From JAPXLN01 sp033809515 (lineage in GTDB: Bacteria > Bacillota > Sulfobacillia > Fermentithermobacillales > Fermentithermobacillaceae): a DNA stretch of 32,310 nt. Below, piece by piece: positions 16,313 to 24,202 of the stretch. Under the pieces are notes generated by a model. The model did no database searches and was not told where the DNA came from. It was given only the letters and a program-made list of their open reading frames with translations. Made by a program: the position numbers and the translations under genes. Within the stretch, counting starts at the first letter, position 1, and the number at the start of each line of letters is the position of its first letter. The stretch is from contig JAPXLN010000016.1 of NCBI GenBank assembly GCA_033809515.1, positions 1-32,310 on the forward strand. The letters are read 5' to 3'.

Positions 16313-17086
16313 TTGGTGAACTCTGAGAAGCTGTCTCTTGAATTGCCTGCCGCTCTGGTTCATGAGAAGTCTCTTCGTCCAGCCGATATTGCCTTATACC
16401 TGCAAATCAAGCTTGCACCGGGTTGCTCTTTGAGCGATTTGAAGAGATTAACGGGCTATGGGAGAGATGCCATTCGTGGCCAGTGCAAGAGACTCTCTGA
16501 TCGCGGGTGGATCGCAGTTGTCTCTGAAAGAAATCGAAAGGTGGTATATCCTACCACGCCCCATGAGTATCAGATCAAGGTTGCTGAACGATACAAAGAG
16601 TGTTTGAGGTTTGTTTCTCGGGTTGGGCAAACACACATGTGTGAGTGGCTCAGAATTCTCATGGATGTGTGCTGGATTCCTGTGAACGTAAGGCCGTGGT
16701 TTTTGCAGAACCCCAAGACCGGTGAGTATCTGGAGTACGATTGTTTTTTGCCCGAACCCTACAACATAGCCTTTGAATTCCATGGTCAACAGCATTTCAG
16801 AACTACAGAGAGATTCCCGAGTGAGGAAGCTCTTGGGGACCTTCAAGCTCGTGACCATATGAAGGTTGGCCTAAGCCAGAGGCATGGTGTTGAACTTGTG
16901 ATTGTCACTGAGCAGGATCTGTCCTATGAAGGCATGCTGACCAAGATACCACCTGGGGTACCGCTCAAGTATGTCGACCGCGAAGGTCCTCGTGTGAAGT
17001 CGCTGGAGAGTCTTTGCCAGGAGTATGCCGCAAACGTGCGAAGGACTATGGCGCGACAAGATAGGCAGAGCAAACAGAATCAGTAG
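16313..17086 (+). CDS. Winged-helix plus PD-(D/E)XK-like endonuclease protein
   Basis: A 257-residue protein. Residues about 18-80 look like a winged helix (LRPADIALYLQIKLAPGCSL, then LKRLTGYGRDAIRGQCKRLSDRGWIAV, with the wing ending near Tyr79). Residues about 110-205 resemble the restriction-endonuclease-like fold used by Vsr and DUF559-type proteins: D143 in LEYDCFLP, E155 in IAFEFHGQQHF, D181-x-x-K184 and the strand VELVIVTEQDL. This could be a site-specific or structure-specific DNA nuclease, or a homing-type enzyme. The start is TTG 16313, with AAGGAGGG at 16295-16302; GTG 16316 is also possible. The gene ends about 20 bp before a 1-kb repeat array. A functional link to the array is plausible but unproven. 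Confidence 0.7.
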   Translation: MVNSEKLSLELPAALVHEKSLRPADIALYLQIKLAPGCSLSDLKRLTGYGRDAIRGQCKRLSDRGWIAVVSERNRKVVYPTTPHEYQIKVAERYKECLRFVSRVGQTHMCEWLRILMDVCWIPVNVRPWFLQNPKTGEYLEYDCFLPEPYNIAFEFHGQQHFRTTERFPSEEALGDLQARDHMKVGLSQRHGVELVIVTEQDLSYEGMLTKIPPGVPLKYVDREGPRVKSLESLCQEYAANVRRTMARQDRQSKQNQ

Positions 17087-17102
17087 GGCTGAACAAGGCT
17101 GT

Positions 17103-18141
17103 CCAGCCGGGAAGTGTCGGGTTTTAGGACCAGTCTCGCTTCTGGCAAGAAGCCATTGCCGGGTTTTGGGACCAGGTTGAGTCAGCCATTGCCGGGTTCT
17201 AGGACCAGGCCGGGCCGGGAAGTTTCGGGTTTTAGGACCAGTCCTGCATCTGGCAAGGAGCCATTGCCGGGTTTTAGGACCAGGTTGAGTCAGCCATTGC
17301 CGGGTTTTAGGACCAGGCCGGGCCGGGAAGTGTCGGGTTTTGGGACCAGTCTCGCTTCTGGCAAGAGGCCATTGCCGGGTTTTAGGACCAGGTTGAGTCA
17401 GTCATTGCCGGGTTTTGGGACCAGGCCGGGCCGGGAAGTGTCGGGTTTTAGGACCAGTCTCGATCTTGGCAAGAGGCCATTGCCGGGTTTTAGGACCAGG
17501 TTGAGTCAGCCATTGCCGGGTTTTGGGACCAGGCCGGGCCGAGAAGTGTCGGGTTCTAGGACCAGTCTCGATCTTGGCAAGAAGCCATTGCCGGGTTTTG
17601 GGACCAGGTTGAGTCAGCCATTGCCGGGTTTTAGGACCAGGCCGGGCCGGGAAGTGTCGGGTTCTAGGACCAGTCTCGCTTTTGGCAAGAAGCCATTGCC
17701 GGGTTTTGGGACCAGGTTGAGTCAGCCATTGCCGGGTTTTAGGACCAGGTTGAGTCAGCCATTGCCGGGTTCTAGGACCAGTCTCGATCTTGGCAAGAAG
17801 CCATTGCCGGGTTTTGGGGCCAGGTTGAGTCAGCCATTGCCGGGTTTTAGGACCAGTCTCGCTTCTGGCAAGAAGCCATTGCCGGGTTTTAGGACCAGGT
17901 TGAGTCAGCCATTGCCGGGTTTTAGGACCAGGCCGGGCCGAGAAGTGTCGGGTTTTAGGACCAGTCTCGATCTTGGCAAGAAGCCATTGCCGGGTTTTGG
18001 GACCAGGTTGAGTCAGCCATTGCCGGGTTTTAGGACCAGGCCGGGCCGAGAAGTGTCGGGTTCTAGGACCAGTCTCGCTTCTGGCAAGAGGCCATTGCCG
18101 GGTTTTAGGACCAGTCTCGATCTTGGCAAGGAGCCATTGCC
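17103..18141. repeat. 28-copy repeat array with 108-bp higher-order period
   Basis: The array has 28 copies of a 15-bp core, GGGTTTTAGGACCAG (variants: C for T at position 6, G for A at position 9 and, once, G for A at position 12), running from 17119. Linkers are of only three kinds. T is 27 bp, begins tctcg, contains ggcaag and ends gccattgcc. G is 18 bp: gttgagtcagccattgcc. C is 18 bp: gccgggccgggaagtgtc. Their order is TGC five times, then TGG TG TGC TGC TT. Core plus linker is 42, 33 and 33 bp, so the basic period is 108 bp and every unit is a multiple of 3. This keeps long frames open on both strands (346 and 253 codons). Neither frame has a ribosome site or recognisable fold, so I treat them as repeat artefacts. 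The spacers recur, so it is not a CRISPR array. Confidence 0.95.
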
Positions 18142-18270
18142 GGGATATTGCTGATGGCCGCATCCTTCGACAGGTTCATGAGATAGACCCCTCTCAGCCA
18201 TGACCTGTTCCAGGTTGCATAACGGACGCTTAGATGACATGATCTTGGAGTAGAAAGTGGGGTCCAGGAT

Positions 18271-19671
18271 ATGCTCAAGAAGCTCGATGCACTGTTCGGC
18301 GCTCAGGACATGACTGTCGGAAATCCCATGTCGGCGTTGCTGAGATTCTCGATACCGATGCTAATCGGCAACTTTGCACAGCAGATGTACAGCACCGTGG
18401 ACTCAATCATAGTAGGCCGGTACGTGGGCGACAAAGCCCTGTCAGCTGTAGGCACATCACTTCCTATCATCCGGTTGCTGCTGGTTCTGTTCATGGCCAT
18501 CTCCACAGGTACAGGCATTATGGTGGCCCAGTACTTCGGCGCCAAAGACAAGGAATCCCTTTCCCGTTCAGTCGGCACTGCGATCACCTTGATATTGATT
18601 GCATCCATGCTTATCATGGCGGTCGGGATACCCCTGGCCGGCTCGCTGCTGAAGCTCACCAATACGCCTCAGGAAACCTTTGGGATGGCTCGGTCTTATC
18701 TCGTCATTATGCTGGTCGGCGTCGCGGGGAGCGGGCTGTACAATATCCTTGCCGGCGTACTGCGCGGACTGGGCAATTCGGGCTTTTCATTGGTGGCCCT
18801 GCTTATCTCATCGTTTCTCAACATAGTGATGGACATTTGGTTTGTGTCGGGCCTGAACATGGGCGTTGCAGGCGCGGCTCTGGCGACCATCATCTCCCAG
18901 GCAGTATCTGCCGGGCTATGTCTCATCAAGCTGTGCCGAATGACCGACTTCGTGACCATCGACGCCTCCACCTTAATCCCCAGCAAGGAACTGACCGGTC
19001 AGCTGCTGCGGTTGGGGTTGCCGGCAGGCATTACACAGGTGATTTTCTCAATGTCCATGGTTTTCACTCAGGCTCTCACTAACAGCATGGGTTACAAGGT
19101 GGTCACCTGCACCACTGCGGTCATGCGCATTGACGGCTTTGCCATGCTGCCCAACTTCACTTTCGGCATGGCGGCCGCGACCTTTGTAGGACAAAACATA
19201 GGCGCAAACAGGTTGGACCGCGTTGCCCAGGGTACAAAGGATGTCCTCAAACTCAGCCTTATTACATCGTTTGTGTTGGTGTTATGCTTGCTTCTTTTCG
19301 GAGGCACTCTCATACGCATGTTTACCACTACGGAGGAAATCATTGTTCTGGGTCTGCGCCAGATCCGTATCCTGGCAACCGGCTATATTGCTGTAGCGAT
19401 CTCTCAGATTTACGGAGGCATAATGCGCGGCGCAGGCGACACCATGCCGTCTATGTGGATTTCAATGTTCACCGTTGTGGTAGTCCGTGTGCCCCTGGCA
19501 TACCTCTTGGCTTGGCTCACCAGGAGCCCGCGCTATCCTGCAGGATCCCCAGACGCTCTGTTTTTCTCGTTGCTTACCAGCTGGGTCCTCGGCGCTGTTG
19601 CCAACTACCTCTGGTACCGCAGGGGCGCCTGGCGAGAGAAGTCGCTGATCAGGTACGAACAGGCGGTCTAG
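18271..19671 (+). CDS. MATE family efflux transporter
   Basis: A 466-residue, 12-helix transporter. The N-terminus MLKKLDALFGAQDMTVGNPM leads into LRFSIPMLIGNFAQQMYSTVDSIIVGRYVG, the typical first helix pair of the DinF/YeeO-like MATE branch common in Clostridia. Other signatures are AQYFGAKDKESLSR, LRGLGNSGFSL, the second-half VGQNIGANRLDRVAQG and IMRGAGDTMPSM. It is predicted to export drugs or metabolites using an ion gradient. The start is ATG 18271, with a modest AGGAT just upstream. Its stop codon overlaps that of the convergent glycosyltransferase gene by 4 bp. It follows about 110 bp after the repeat array, whose effect on its expression is unknown. Confidence 0.92.
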   Translation: MLKKLDALFGAQDMTVGNPMSALLRFSIPMLIGNFAQQMYSTVDSIIVGRYVGDKALSAVGTSLPIIRLLLVLFMAISTGTGIMVAQYFGAKDKESLSRSVGTAITLILIASMLIMAVGIPLAGSLLKLTNTPQETFGMARSYLVIMLVGVAGSGLYNILAGVLRGLGNSGFSLVALLISSFLNIVMDIWFVSGLNMGVAGAALATIISQAVSAGLCLIKLCRMTDFVTIDASTLIPSKELTGQLLRLGLPAGITQVIFSMSMVFTQALTNSMGYKVVTCTTAVMRIDGFAMLPNFTFGMAAATFVGQNIGANRLDRVAQGTKDVLKLSLITSFVLVLCLLLFGGTLIRMFTTTEEIIVLGLRQIRILATGYIAVAISQIYGGIMRGAGDTMPSMWISMFTVVVVRVPLAYLLAWLTRSPRYPAGSPDALFFSLLTSWVLGAVANYLWYRRGAWREKSLIRYEQAV

Positions 19672-20783
19672 AGACACTGGGGTGCGTGCTCTAGCACCTT
19701 GCGGTAGGCATGAACGGTCTCGCGGGCCATAATCCTGGCATCGAACAGTTCCTCCATGCGCTTGCGGCTGACCCTTCCCATGCGGGCAGCAAGTCCCGGG
19801 TCAATTGCCAGCCTGACAATTGACTGGGCGAGAAGGCGGCTGTCTCTGCGAGGGACCAGAAAGCCGTTCTCCCCGTCGATCACAGCTTCAGGAACCCCGC
19901 CCACTGCCGTTGACACAATAGGGAGCCCTGCAGCCATGGCCTCAAGAACCGCAAGAGGCAGTCCTTCATAGTCAGAAGACAGGGCATAGACGTCCAGCTC
20001 AGAGAGGAAACCGGGGACATCCTCCACAAAGCCGACCATCTTGACGTAAGGTTCCAGCCTCATATCCCGGATTGTCGCCTTCAGGGATTCCTCCAGAGGC
20101 CCGGTTCCTCCGATGACAAACCTTGCCTGAGGGAACGAAGCCGCCACAGTCTTCGCTGCTTCCAGCAGCACCTCAAGGGCCTTTTGGCGGTGAAGGCGCG
20201 CAACAGTGCCCACCAGCAAGGCGCCGCTCTTACGCTTTGCAAGCAAATCCACAGGGCTGTAGGGAGAAAGGTCAATGCCGTTTTGTACGCAAAAGACATG
20301 AGACTCTCTGATTCCTGACTCCAACAGTTCCTTGTACACGCCCTGGGAGACAGCGATAACAGCGTCAGAAAGAAGCCTTGCACTGGCGCCGTTGAGCACG
20401 CGTTTCAGCGGTCCTGCAGCCGGAGGCACCCTGCCCGAGGCAGACGGAATCCTGACCAGGTTATGCTTGGTGTAAAGGACCGGGATCCTCAGCGTCCGGG
20501 CGGCAAGCCTTCCTGACAGGCTCGAGTGGGTATGGACAAGATCGGGTTTCACCTGCTTCATGAGCCTGGCCAGTTCAAGGGTTAGAGGGCCCGAAAACGA
20601 CACGTCTTTCCCGGAAATGTTCGCTCTCTTCAGCCCTGCTTTATCAAACCTGGCAGCAAGCTGGCCGTCAGGACACGCAACAGTGACGTCAATGTCGTCG
20701 AAGGCAGGCTGGACCAGCAGGTTCAACAGGTAACGCCCGGCGCCGCCTATGTTTGTGTCAGTTATGATGTGCAGGACCTTCAT
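19668..20783 (-). CDS. GT4 family glycosyltransferase (GT-B fold)
   Basis: A 371-residue retaining glycosyltransferase. The N-terminal domain begins MKVLHIITDTNIGGAGRYLL, with the Gly-rich acceptor loop. The C-terminal domain contains LVGTVARLHRQKALEVLLEA, FVIGGTGPLE and the nucleotide-sugar motif YALSSDYEGLPLAVLEAMAA (the E-x7-E pair), followed by GLPIVSTAVGGVPEAV. It probably transfers a sugar from a nucleotide donor to a lipid-linked glycan or cell-wall polymer at the inner membrane face. The frame is open to 20864, but ATG 20783 begins the fold exactly and has GGTGG upstream. It lies downstream of the O-antigen-ligase-like gene on the same strand and is probably co-transcribed. Its terminal CTAG at 19668-19671 serves both convergent stop codons. 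Confidence 0.92.
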   Translation of the reverse strand: MKVLHIITDTNIGGAGRYLLNLLVQPAFDDIDVTVACPDGQLAARFDKAGLKRANISGKDVSFSGPLTLELARLMKQVKPDLVHTHSSLSGRLAARTLRIPVLYTKHNLVRIPSASGRVPPAAGPLKRVLNGASARLLSDAVIAVSQGVYKELLESGIRESHVFCVQNGIDLSPYSPVDLLAKRKSGALLVGTVARLHRQKALEVLLEAAKTVAASFPQARFVIGGTGPLEESLKATIRDMRLEPYVKMVGFVEDVPGFLSELDVYALSSDYEGLPLAVLEAMAAGLPIVSTAVGGVPEAVIDGENGFLVPRRDSRLLAQSIVRLAIDPGLAARMGRVSRKRMEELFDARIMARETVHAYRKVLEHAPQCL

Positions 20784-20856
20784 GTAACAAGAACCACCAT
20801 TTCCTTGCTCTATTTGATTACGGCCAGGTTGCTGACTTGCACTGCTGAGTCCGTCA

Positions 20857-22533
20857 CTACCCATGCTCCTGTGTCAAGTGGGGAGGGGCTGCCTCCAATA
20901 CGTCACCGCCTGTTCTTTCGGATCTCAGGCCAAAAGCGATGCCTGCAGCCACCCCGACCAACGCCCAGAAGGCCACGGTGATTTGCGGGTCGTACCAGGT
21001 ATGCTCCACAAAACCGTGAATCATGTGCCCCCCGATGACCGCAACGGCCCCTGATATGACCGCTATGCGGTCCCACCGCCTAAACCACTGACCCTTTTCG
21101 GCAAATATGGCCGCCAGAGCGTACCAGGCGCACGCTGCCAGAAACCACATCAACGCCAAAAAGCCCCCCAGGCCCAGTTCGATGAGCATCTGCAAATAGG
21201 TGCTGTGAGCGTGAGGCGCCGGAGTCTGCACTATCATGTGCTCCGGATATATCTGCACGAAACTCTCTGCGCCAAGCCCAACCCCTCTGAACAGGTATTC
21301 TCTGAGCAAGGCAATAGAACCCCGCCATATGAACATACGGTAGCTGTTAGAGCTGTCGTTCAGGGTAAACGAAGAGAAAAGTCTCTCCTGAATGACCGGA
21401 GGGGCAAGGGCCAAAGCCACCACACCCACAACCAAACCTACCACTAACAGCCTTTTGTCGAATAACACCGCCATAATGGCGCAGGAAGCAAGGAAGCCAA
21501 GCCAGGCTCCCCTTGACCACGTGAGCACCAAAGCCGCGCTCTGCACACCCGCAAAGGCCAGCAAGAGAAGCCTGTCTCTCCAGTGCCTGTTCTTAACCAG
21601 GAGAGCCAGGGTCAGAGGAAGAGCCAGCCCAATCATCTCGGCGAAAAACGTAGGGTTCCCGAAGGTTCCCACCACGCGCACTATGTCGTCTCCGAACTTG
21701 CTGTCAAGCCATGTCCTGGGAGGCTGCCAGCCTGTGAGGCGCTGGTAAACGCCGGTCAGACCGGAGAATGTGACGCCGGACAGAAAGGGCCATAATATGC
21801 TTTCCCCTCCACCCCTAAAAGAGATGTCGAAAGCCAGGAGCAATACCAGACCGTTGAAGCACCAGAGCGCAAAGTTCATAAGGCTGCGTCTCGGAACCAC
21901 CGACGTGATGGTAGCCCCGGCAAAGAACAAAAACAGAATCAAAAGCGGGAAAAGCAGCTGGAAGGGAGGATAGGACAAGACAGCATTGGATGAACCAACA
22001 TGTTCATGGCCATCGGCCTTCACAGAGCTCGATGGCGTACGGTAGGTCCGTGCGCGAGCGCGCCGATTAGCGCCCGCGGGCTCGCCATCCGAGCTCGATG
22101 ACGTACGGTAAGTCCGCACAGGCTGCGCAACGGTTCGGCGCCACAGCAGTATGAACCAATATGCGGCAAAGCAGAGCATCTGCATGGGTGTGGGCAGGAT
22201 TACGCCCAGCCCAAGAACCAAGCCCAGAAAAGTCCCTTCGGTCACAGGTTGGCCGCAGGGCACCGTGAGCAGTTCGAAAAACCAGATACCTGCTTTTCCG
22301 CAGAAACTTGCGGGAATCCAGACAGACAGACGCTTACCGGCGCCCAGAAGCATCTTGCCTGATGCGCTGTTTCTAAACGCGCAGTCAAACCAAATGAAGA
22401 AGGCAACCAGGGCGCCATCTAACCGTCCTAGGGCCGATTCAGAATACCTGTAGGCACGGCTGCCCTGAAGACTGCCGGCATCCAGGCGGTCTTGCTGAGA
22501 AGAACTGCTGCTTACAGCAGGAGTGCTGTTCAC
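20857..22533 (-). CDS. O-antigen ligase / polymerase-like membrane protein (Wzy/WaaL family)
   Basis: A 558-residue polytopic membrane protein with about 11-12 hydrophobic segments. The Wzy_C/O-antigen-ligase core includes FGNPTFFAEMIGLALPLTLALL, LTWSRGAWLGFLASCAIMAV and the periplasmic-loop signature HAHSTYLQMLIELGLGGF, where the His is typical of the family. It is expected to join or polymerise lipid-linked glycans outside the membrane, using products of the adjacent GT4 gene. The start is GTG 22531-22533, with AGGAGG (22542-22547) 8 bp upstream. A hydrophilic Arg/Ser-rich loop (residues about 138-175) carries an in-frame duplicated RTYRT[SP]SSS motif, matching a DNA direct repeat, and looks like an insertion into an otherwise conserved loop. 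In a Gram-positive this would act on wall or capsular polysaccharide or on glycoproteins. Confidence 0.88.
   Translation of the reverse strand: MNSTPAVSSSSSQQDRLDAGSLQGSRAYRYSESALGRLDGALVAFFIWFDCAFRNSASGKMLLGAGKRLSVWIPASFCGKAGIWFFELLTVPCGQPVTEGTFLGLVLGLGVILPTPMQMLCFAAYWFILLWRRTVAQPVRTYRTSSSSDGEPAGANRRARARTYRTPSSSVKADGHEHVGSSNAVLSYPPFQLLFPLLILFLFFAGATITSVVPRRSLMNFALWCFNGLVLLLAFDISFRGGGESILWPFLSGVTFSGLTGVYQRLTGWQPPRTWLDSKFGDDIVRVVGTFGNPTFFAEMIGLALPLTLALLVKNRHWRDRLLLLAFAGVQSAALVLTWSRGAWLGFLASCAIMAVLFDKRLLVVGLVVGVVALALAPPVIQERLFSSFTLNDSSNSYRMFIWRGSIALLREYLFRGVGLGAESFVQIYPEHMIVQTPAPHAHSTYLQMLIELGLGGFLALMWFLAACAWYALAAIFAEKGQWFRRWDRIAVISGAVAVIGGHMIHGFVEHTWYDPQITVAFWALVGVAAGIAFGLRSERTGGDVLEAAPPHLTQEHG
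22025..22116. repeat. 26-bp imperfect direct repeats inside the O-antigen-ligase-like gene
   Basis: Copies at 22025-22050 and 22091-22116 match at 24 of 26 positions (core gatggcgtacggta / gatgacgtacggta), with starts 66 bp apart, an in-frame spacing. The unit encodes part of a hydrophilic loop, and its composition (CG-rich, several palindromic hexamers) differs from the surrounding gene, suggesting a small inserted repeat element. Confidence 0.75.
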
Positions 22534-22776
22534 CGAGCATGCCTCCTATGTTAAATGTCGGAATCGACTGTAAGTTTCCTTGCCAGCAAATCGTACAGTG
22601 CCTAGGACAAGGATATACTACTGCGATCCCGGGTGCAATCAGGCATGTTATGTTGGTGCTCGCACATTGCGGCGTCGTGGTTCGTCGGACGGGGTACCCA
22701 AAAGAGGTACGCGGAAACTACTCTTTGGTGGTATAGACTACTCTCCCCAGGCATGTCCCACAGGGCATGCCAAACG

Positions 22777-22811
22777 GGTATTCTACAAATAACGGATGGA
22801 GGGTCAGCGTA
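22777..22811 (+). repeat. Leader direct repeat, copy 1 (35 bp)
   Basis: Perfect copy of 22841-22875. It includes a TATTCT box and a complete ribosome binding site (atggagggtcagcgta), but after it the sequence reads cgagagg rather than a start codon, so this copy leads nowhere. Confidence 0.9.
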
Positions 22812-22818
22812 CGAGAGG

Positions 22819-22848
22819 TTGACAATCACATAGCCGGCAAGGTATTCT
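22819..22848 (+). promoter_or_regulatory. Candidate sigma-A promoter of the SARP/BTAD regulator
   Basis: A perfect -35 TTGACA at 22819-22824 and TATTCT at 22843-22848 (4 of 6 matches to TATAAT) are spaced 18 bp apart. The -35 lies in the unique part of the 64-bp duplication and the -10 in repeat copy 2, so copy 1 of the repeat lacks an equivalent -35. Confidence 0.55.
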
Positions 22849-22875
22849 ACAAATAACGGATGGAGGGTCAGCGTA
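22841..22875 (+). repeat. Leader direct repeat, copy 2 (35 bp), carrying the regulator's ribosome site
   Basis: This copy ends exactly one base before the ATG of the regulator at 22876 and provides its GGAGGG site. The two copies start 64 bp apart, implying a 64-bp tandem duplication of the initiation region. Confidence 0.9.
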
Positions 22876-24159
22876 ATGGCAGAACGTGTTCAGCTGCAGG
22901 AGACTCAAGACACCAGGGCTGTCCAGCTGCATGACGCTGCTGCAGTGGAGATCACTACTCTGGGAGGATTGGACATTAAGTTCCGTGGCCGATCTCTCCT
23001 TACCCCATACGGGGGCCTTCGCAAAATACTGGAGCTATTGGAGTATTTGATCACCTTTCGAGATAGGCGTCTACTGCCTGAGACCATTATCGATGATCTT
23101 TGGCCCGGCAGTGATTTTACAGACCCCAAAAGCGTCCTGAGAACACGGATTTTCAGACTGCGAAACCTTATCGAAAAGATGCATGTCGGCACAAACTGCA
23201 TGGAAAAGCCGTGGCTGGAGATTGGCTACGCTAACGGCTATTACACCGTGGAGGTTGGCGACATGTGCTATCTGGATGCTGATGTTTTTGAAGAAACCGT
23301 GGCCTGTGCCGGTTCACTGGAACAGGAAAATGTCTTAGCGGCCATAGGCTTGTACAGACGAGCCCTGGATCTGTACGGCGGTCCGTATATGGTCGGCCGG
23401 ACCCACGGTGACTGGTTGTTTCCTTTCCAGAACCGTTACCACCGCGTCTACACACAGGCTTTGTCGCGGCTCCTCCGGCTATTGAGCGCCAATGGGGCCC
23501 ACCAGGAAATCGTTGATGTGTGCGAAAAAGCGATTCTGGTGGAACCCTACGACGAGGCTTTGCACCTGTATTTTCTTCAGGCGCTGGTGGAACTGGGAGA
23601 CGTCAAAGGCGCTCTCAGCCACTATACCTACGTCACTTCGTTTTTGTACAGGGAACTGGGAGTGAAGCCTTCAGCCTCTTTGCGCTCCTTTTACCGGAAA
23701 CTTACGGGAACCATGCAGGATAACCAAGAGACCGACCTTACGCTGATTAGGAAGAAGCTAGCTGATGAGGATGACATGGAAGGGGCTTTCTTGTGTGATG
23801 TCGACCATTTCCGCTTCTTGTGCCAGGTCGAGATCCGGAGAAGCTTGCGTACAGAGCAAGCCAATGTTTTGGGTCTGATTACAGTCTTTGTCTCAAGCCA
23901 ATCCTTGAGCGCCAGCGAAACTCAGGCTGTCTCAGAGGAGATCACAGAGATCCTGCGGTCATCTTTGCGTAAAGGCGATGTGTTTGCCTGGTGGAACGAC
24001 AATCAGATTCTGCTTCTTTTGGCATTACAGGACAAGCAAAACCTTGACCCAGTAGCTCACAGGCTTCGAGGCCGGCTACAAGACATAACCAACCAGGGCA
24101 AGGTAAGGATAAGAATGGAGTTCCAGCCTCTTTCCCAAGAACGCTCGTTTGTTATCTAG
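22876..24159 (+). CDS. SARP/AfsR-type BTAD transcriptional regulator with degenerate GGDEF-like tail
   Basis: A 427-residue regulator. Residues about 18-115 form an OmpR-like winged helix (VEITTLGGLDIKFRGRSLLT, then SVLRTRIFRLRNLIEK and WLEIGYANGYYTV). Residues about 120-275 form the BTAD helical repeat domain (DADVFEETV, YGGPYMVGRTHGDWLF, VEPYDEALHLYFLQALVELGD, RELGVKPSASLRSFYRKL). Residues about 285-410 show a GGDEF-like layout (FLCDVDHFRFLCQVEIRRSLR, then LRKGDVFAWWNDNQILLLLA) in which the GGDEF signature has become WWNDN. It is therefore probably a non-catalytic ligand or dimerisation module. It directly precedes a surface-protein operon in the same direction and is its likely activator. 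The ribosome site is GGAGGG in leader repeat copy 2. Confidence 0.88.
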   Translation: MAERVQLQETQDTRAVQLHDAAAVEITTLGGLDIKFRGRSLLTPYGGLRKILELLEYLITFRDRRLLPETIIDDLWPGSDFTDPKSVLRTRIFRLRNLIEKMHVGTNCMEKPWLEIGYANGYYTVEVGDMCYLDADVFEETVACAGSLEQENVLAAIGLYRRALDLYGGPYMVGRTHGDWLFPFQNRYHRVYTQALSRLLRLLSANGAHQEIVDVCEKAILVEPYDEALHLYFLQALVELGDVKGALSHYTYVTSFLYRELGVKPSASLRSFYRKLTGTMQDNQETDLTLIRKKLADEDDMEGAFLCDVDHFRFLCQVEIRRSLRTEQANVLGLITVFVSSQSLSASETQAVSEEITEILRSSLRKGDVFAWWNDNQILLLLALQDKQNLDPVAHRLRGRLQDITNQGKVRIRMEFQPLSQERSFVI

Positions 24160-24180
24160 CGGTCTGTCCTCGAAGTCTTT

Positions 24181-24202
24181 TCTGTAACTCCTCTGTAACT
24201 CC
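24181..24202 (+). promoter_or_regulatory. Perfect 11-bp tandem repeat, candidate operator of the BTAD regulator
   Basis: TCTGTAACTCC occurs twice with no gap (24181-24191 and 24192-24202), just after the regulator's stop codon and upstream of the surface operon. SARP-type activators are known to bind direct repeats with 11-bp (one helical turn) periodicity just upstream of the -10 region. A clear -10 is not obvious; TTGTGA at 24207-24212 is only a weak candidate. Confidence 0.5.

Larger units (their letters stand above)
22534..22875. other. Divergent intergenic region between glycan operon and surface-locus regulator
   Basis: 342 bp with no gene. It contains the leader of the leftward O-antigen-ligase gene, a hairpin GGCATG...CATGCC at 22750-22771, a 35-bp direct repeat and a candidate promoter for the rightward regulator. 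No riboswitch consensus was recognised. Confidence 0.5.

Noticed and set aside
17103..18141. CRISPR array
   Set aside because: The spacers are not unique: only three linker sequences recur in a fixed order, unit sizes are unequal and no cas gene is nearby.
17114..18154. 346-codon plus-strand frame and 253-codon minus-strand frame over the repeat array
   Set aside because: Both stay open only because every repeat unit is a multiple of 3. There is no convincing ribosome site, the peptides are pure repeat translations, and both strands look equally coding.
18224..18240. GGACGCTTAGATG shared with the start of the SRA-HNH-Nudix gene (4329-4345)
   Set aside because: A 16-of-17 match that includes the start-codon region in one place and non-coding DNA in the other; a single short match in 32 kb is not enough to claim a repeat family.
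22560..22776. Riboswitch or structured RNA upstream of the surface-locus regulator
   Set aside because: No known riboswitch consensus could be recognised; only short hairpins such as GGCATG...CATGCC are present.
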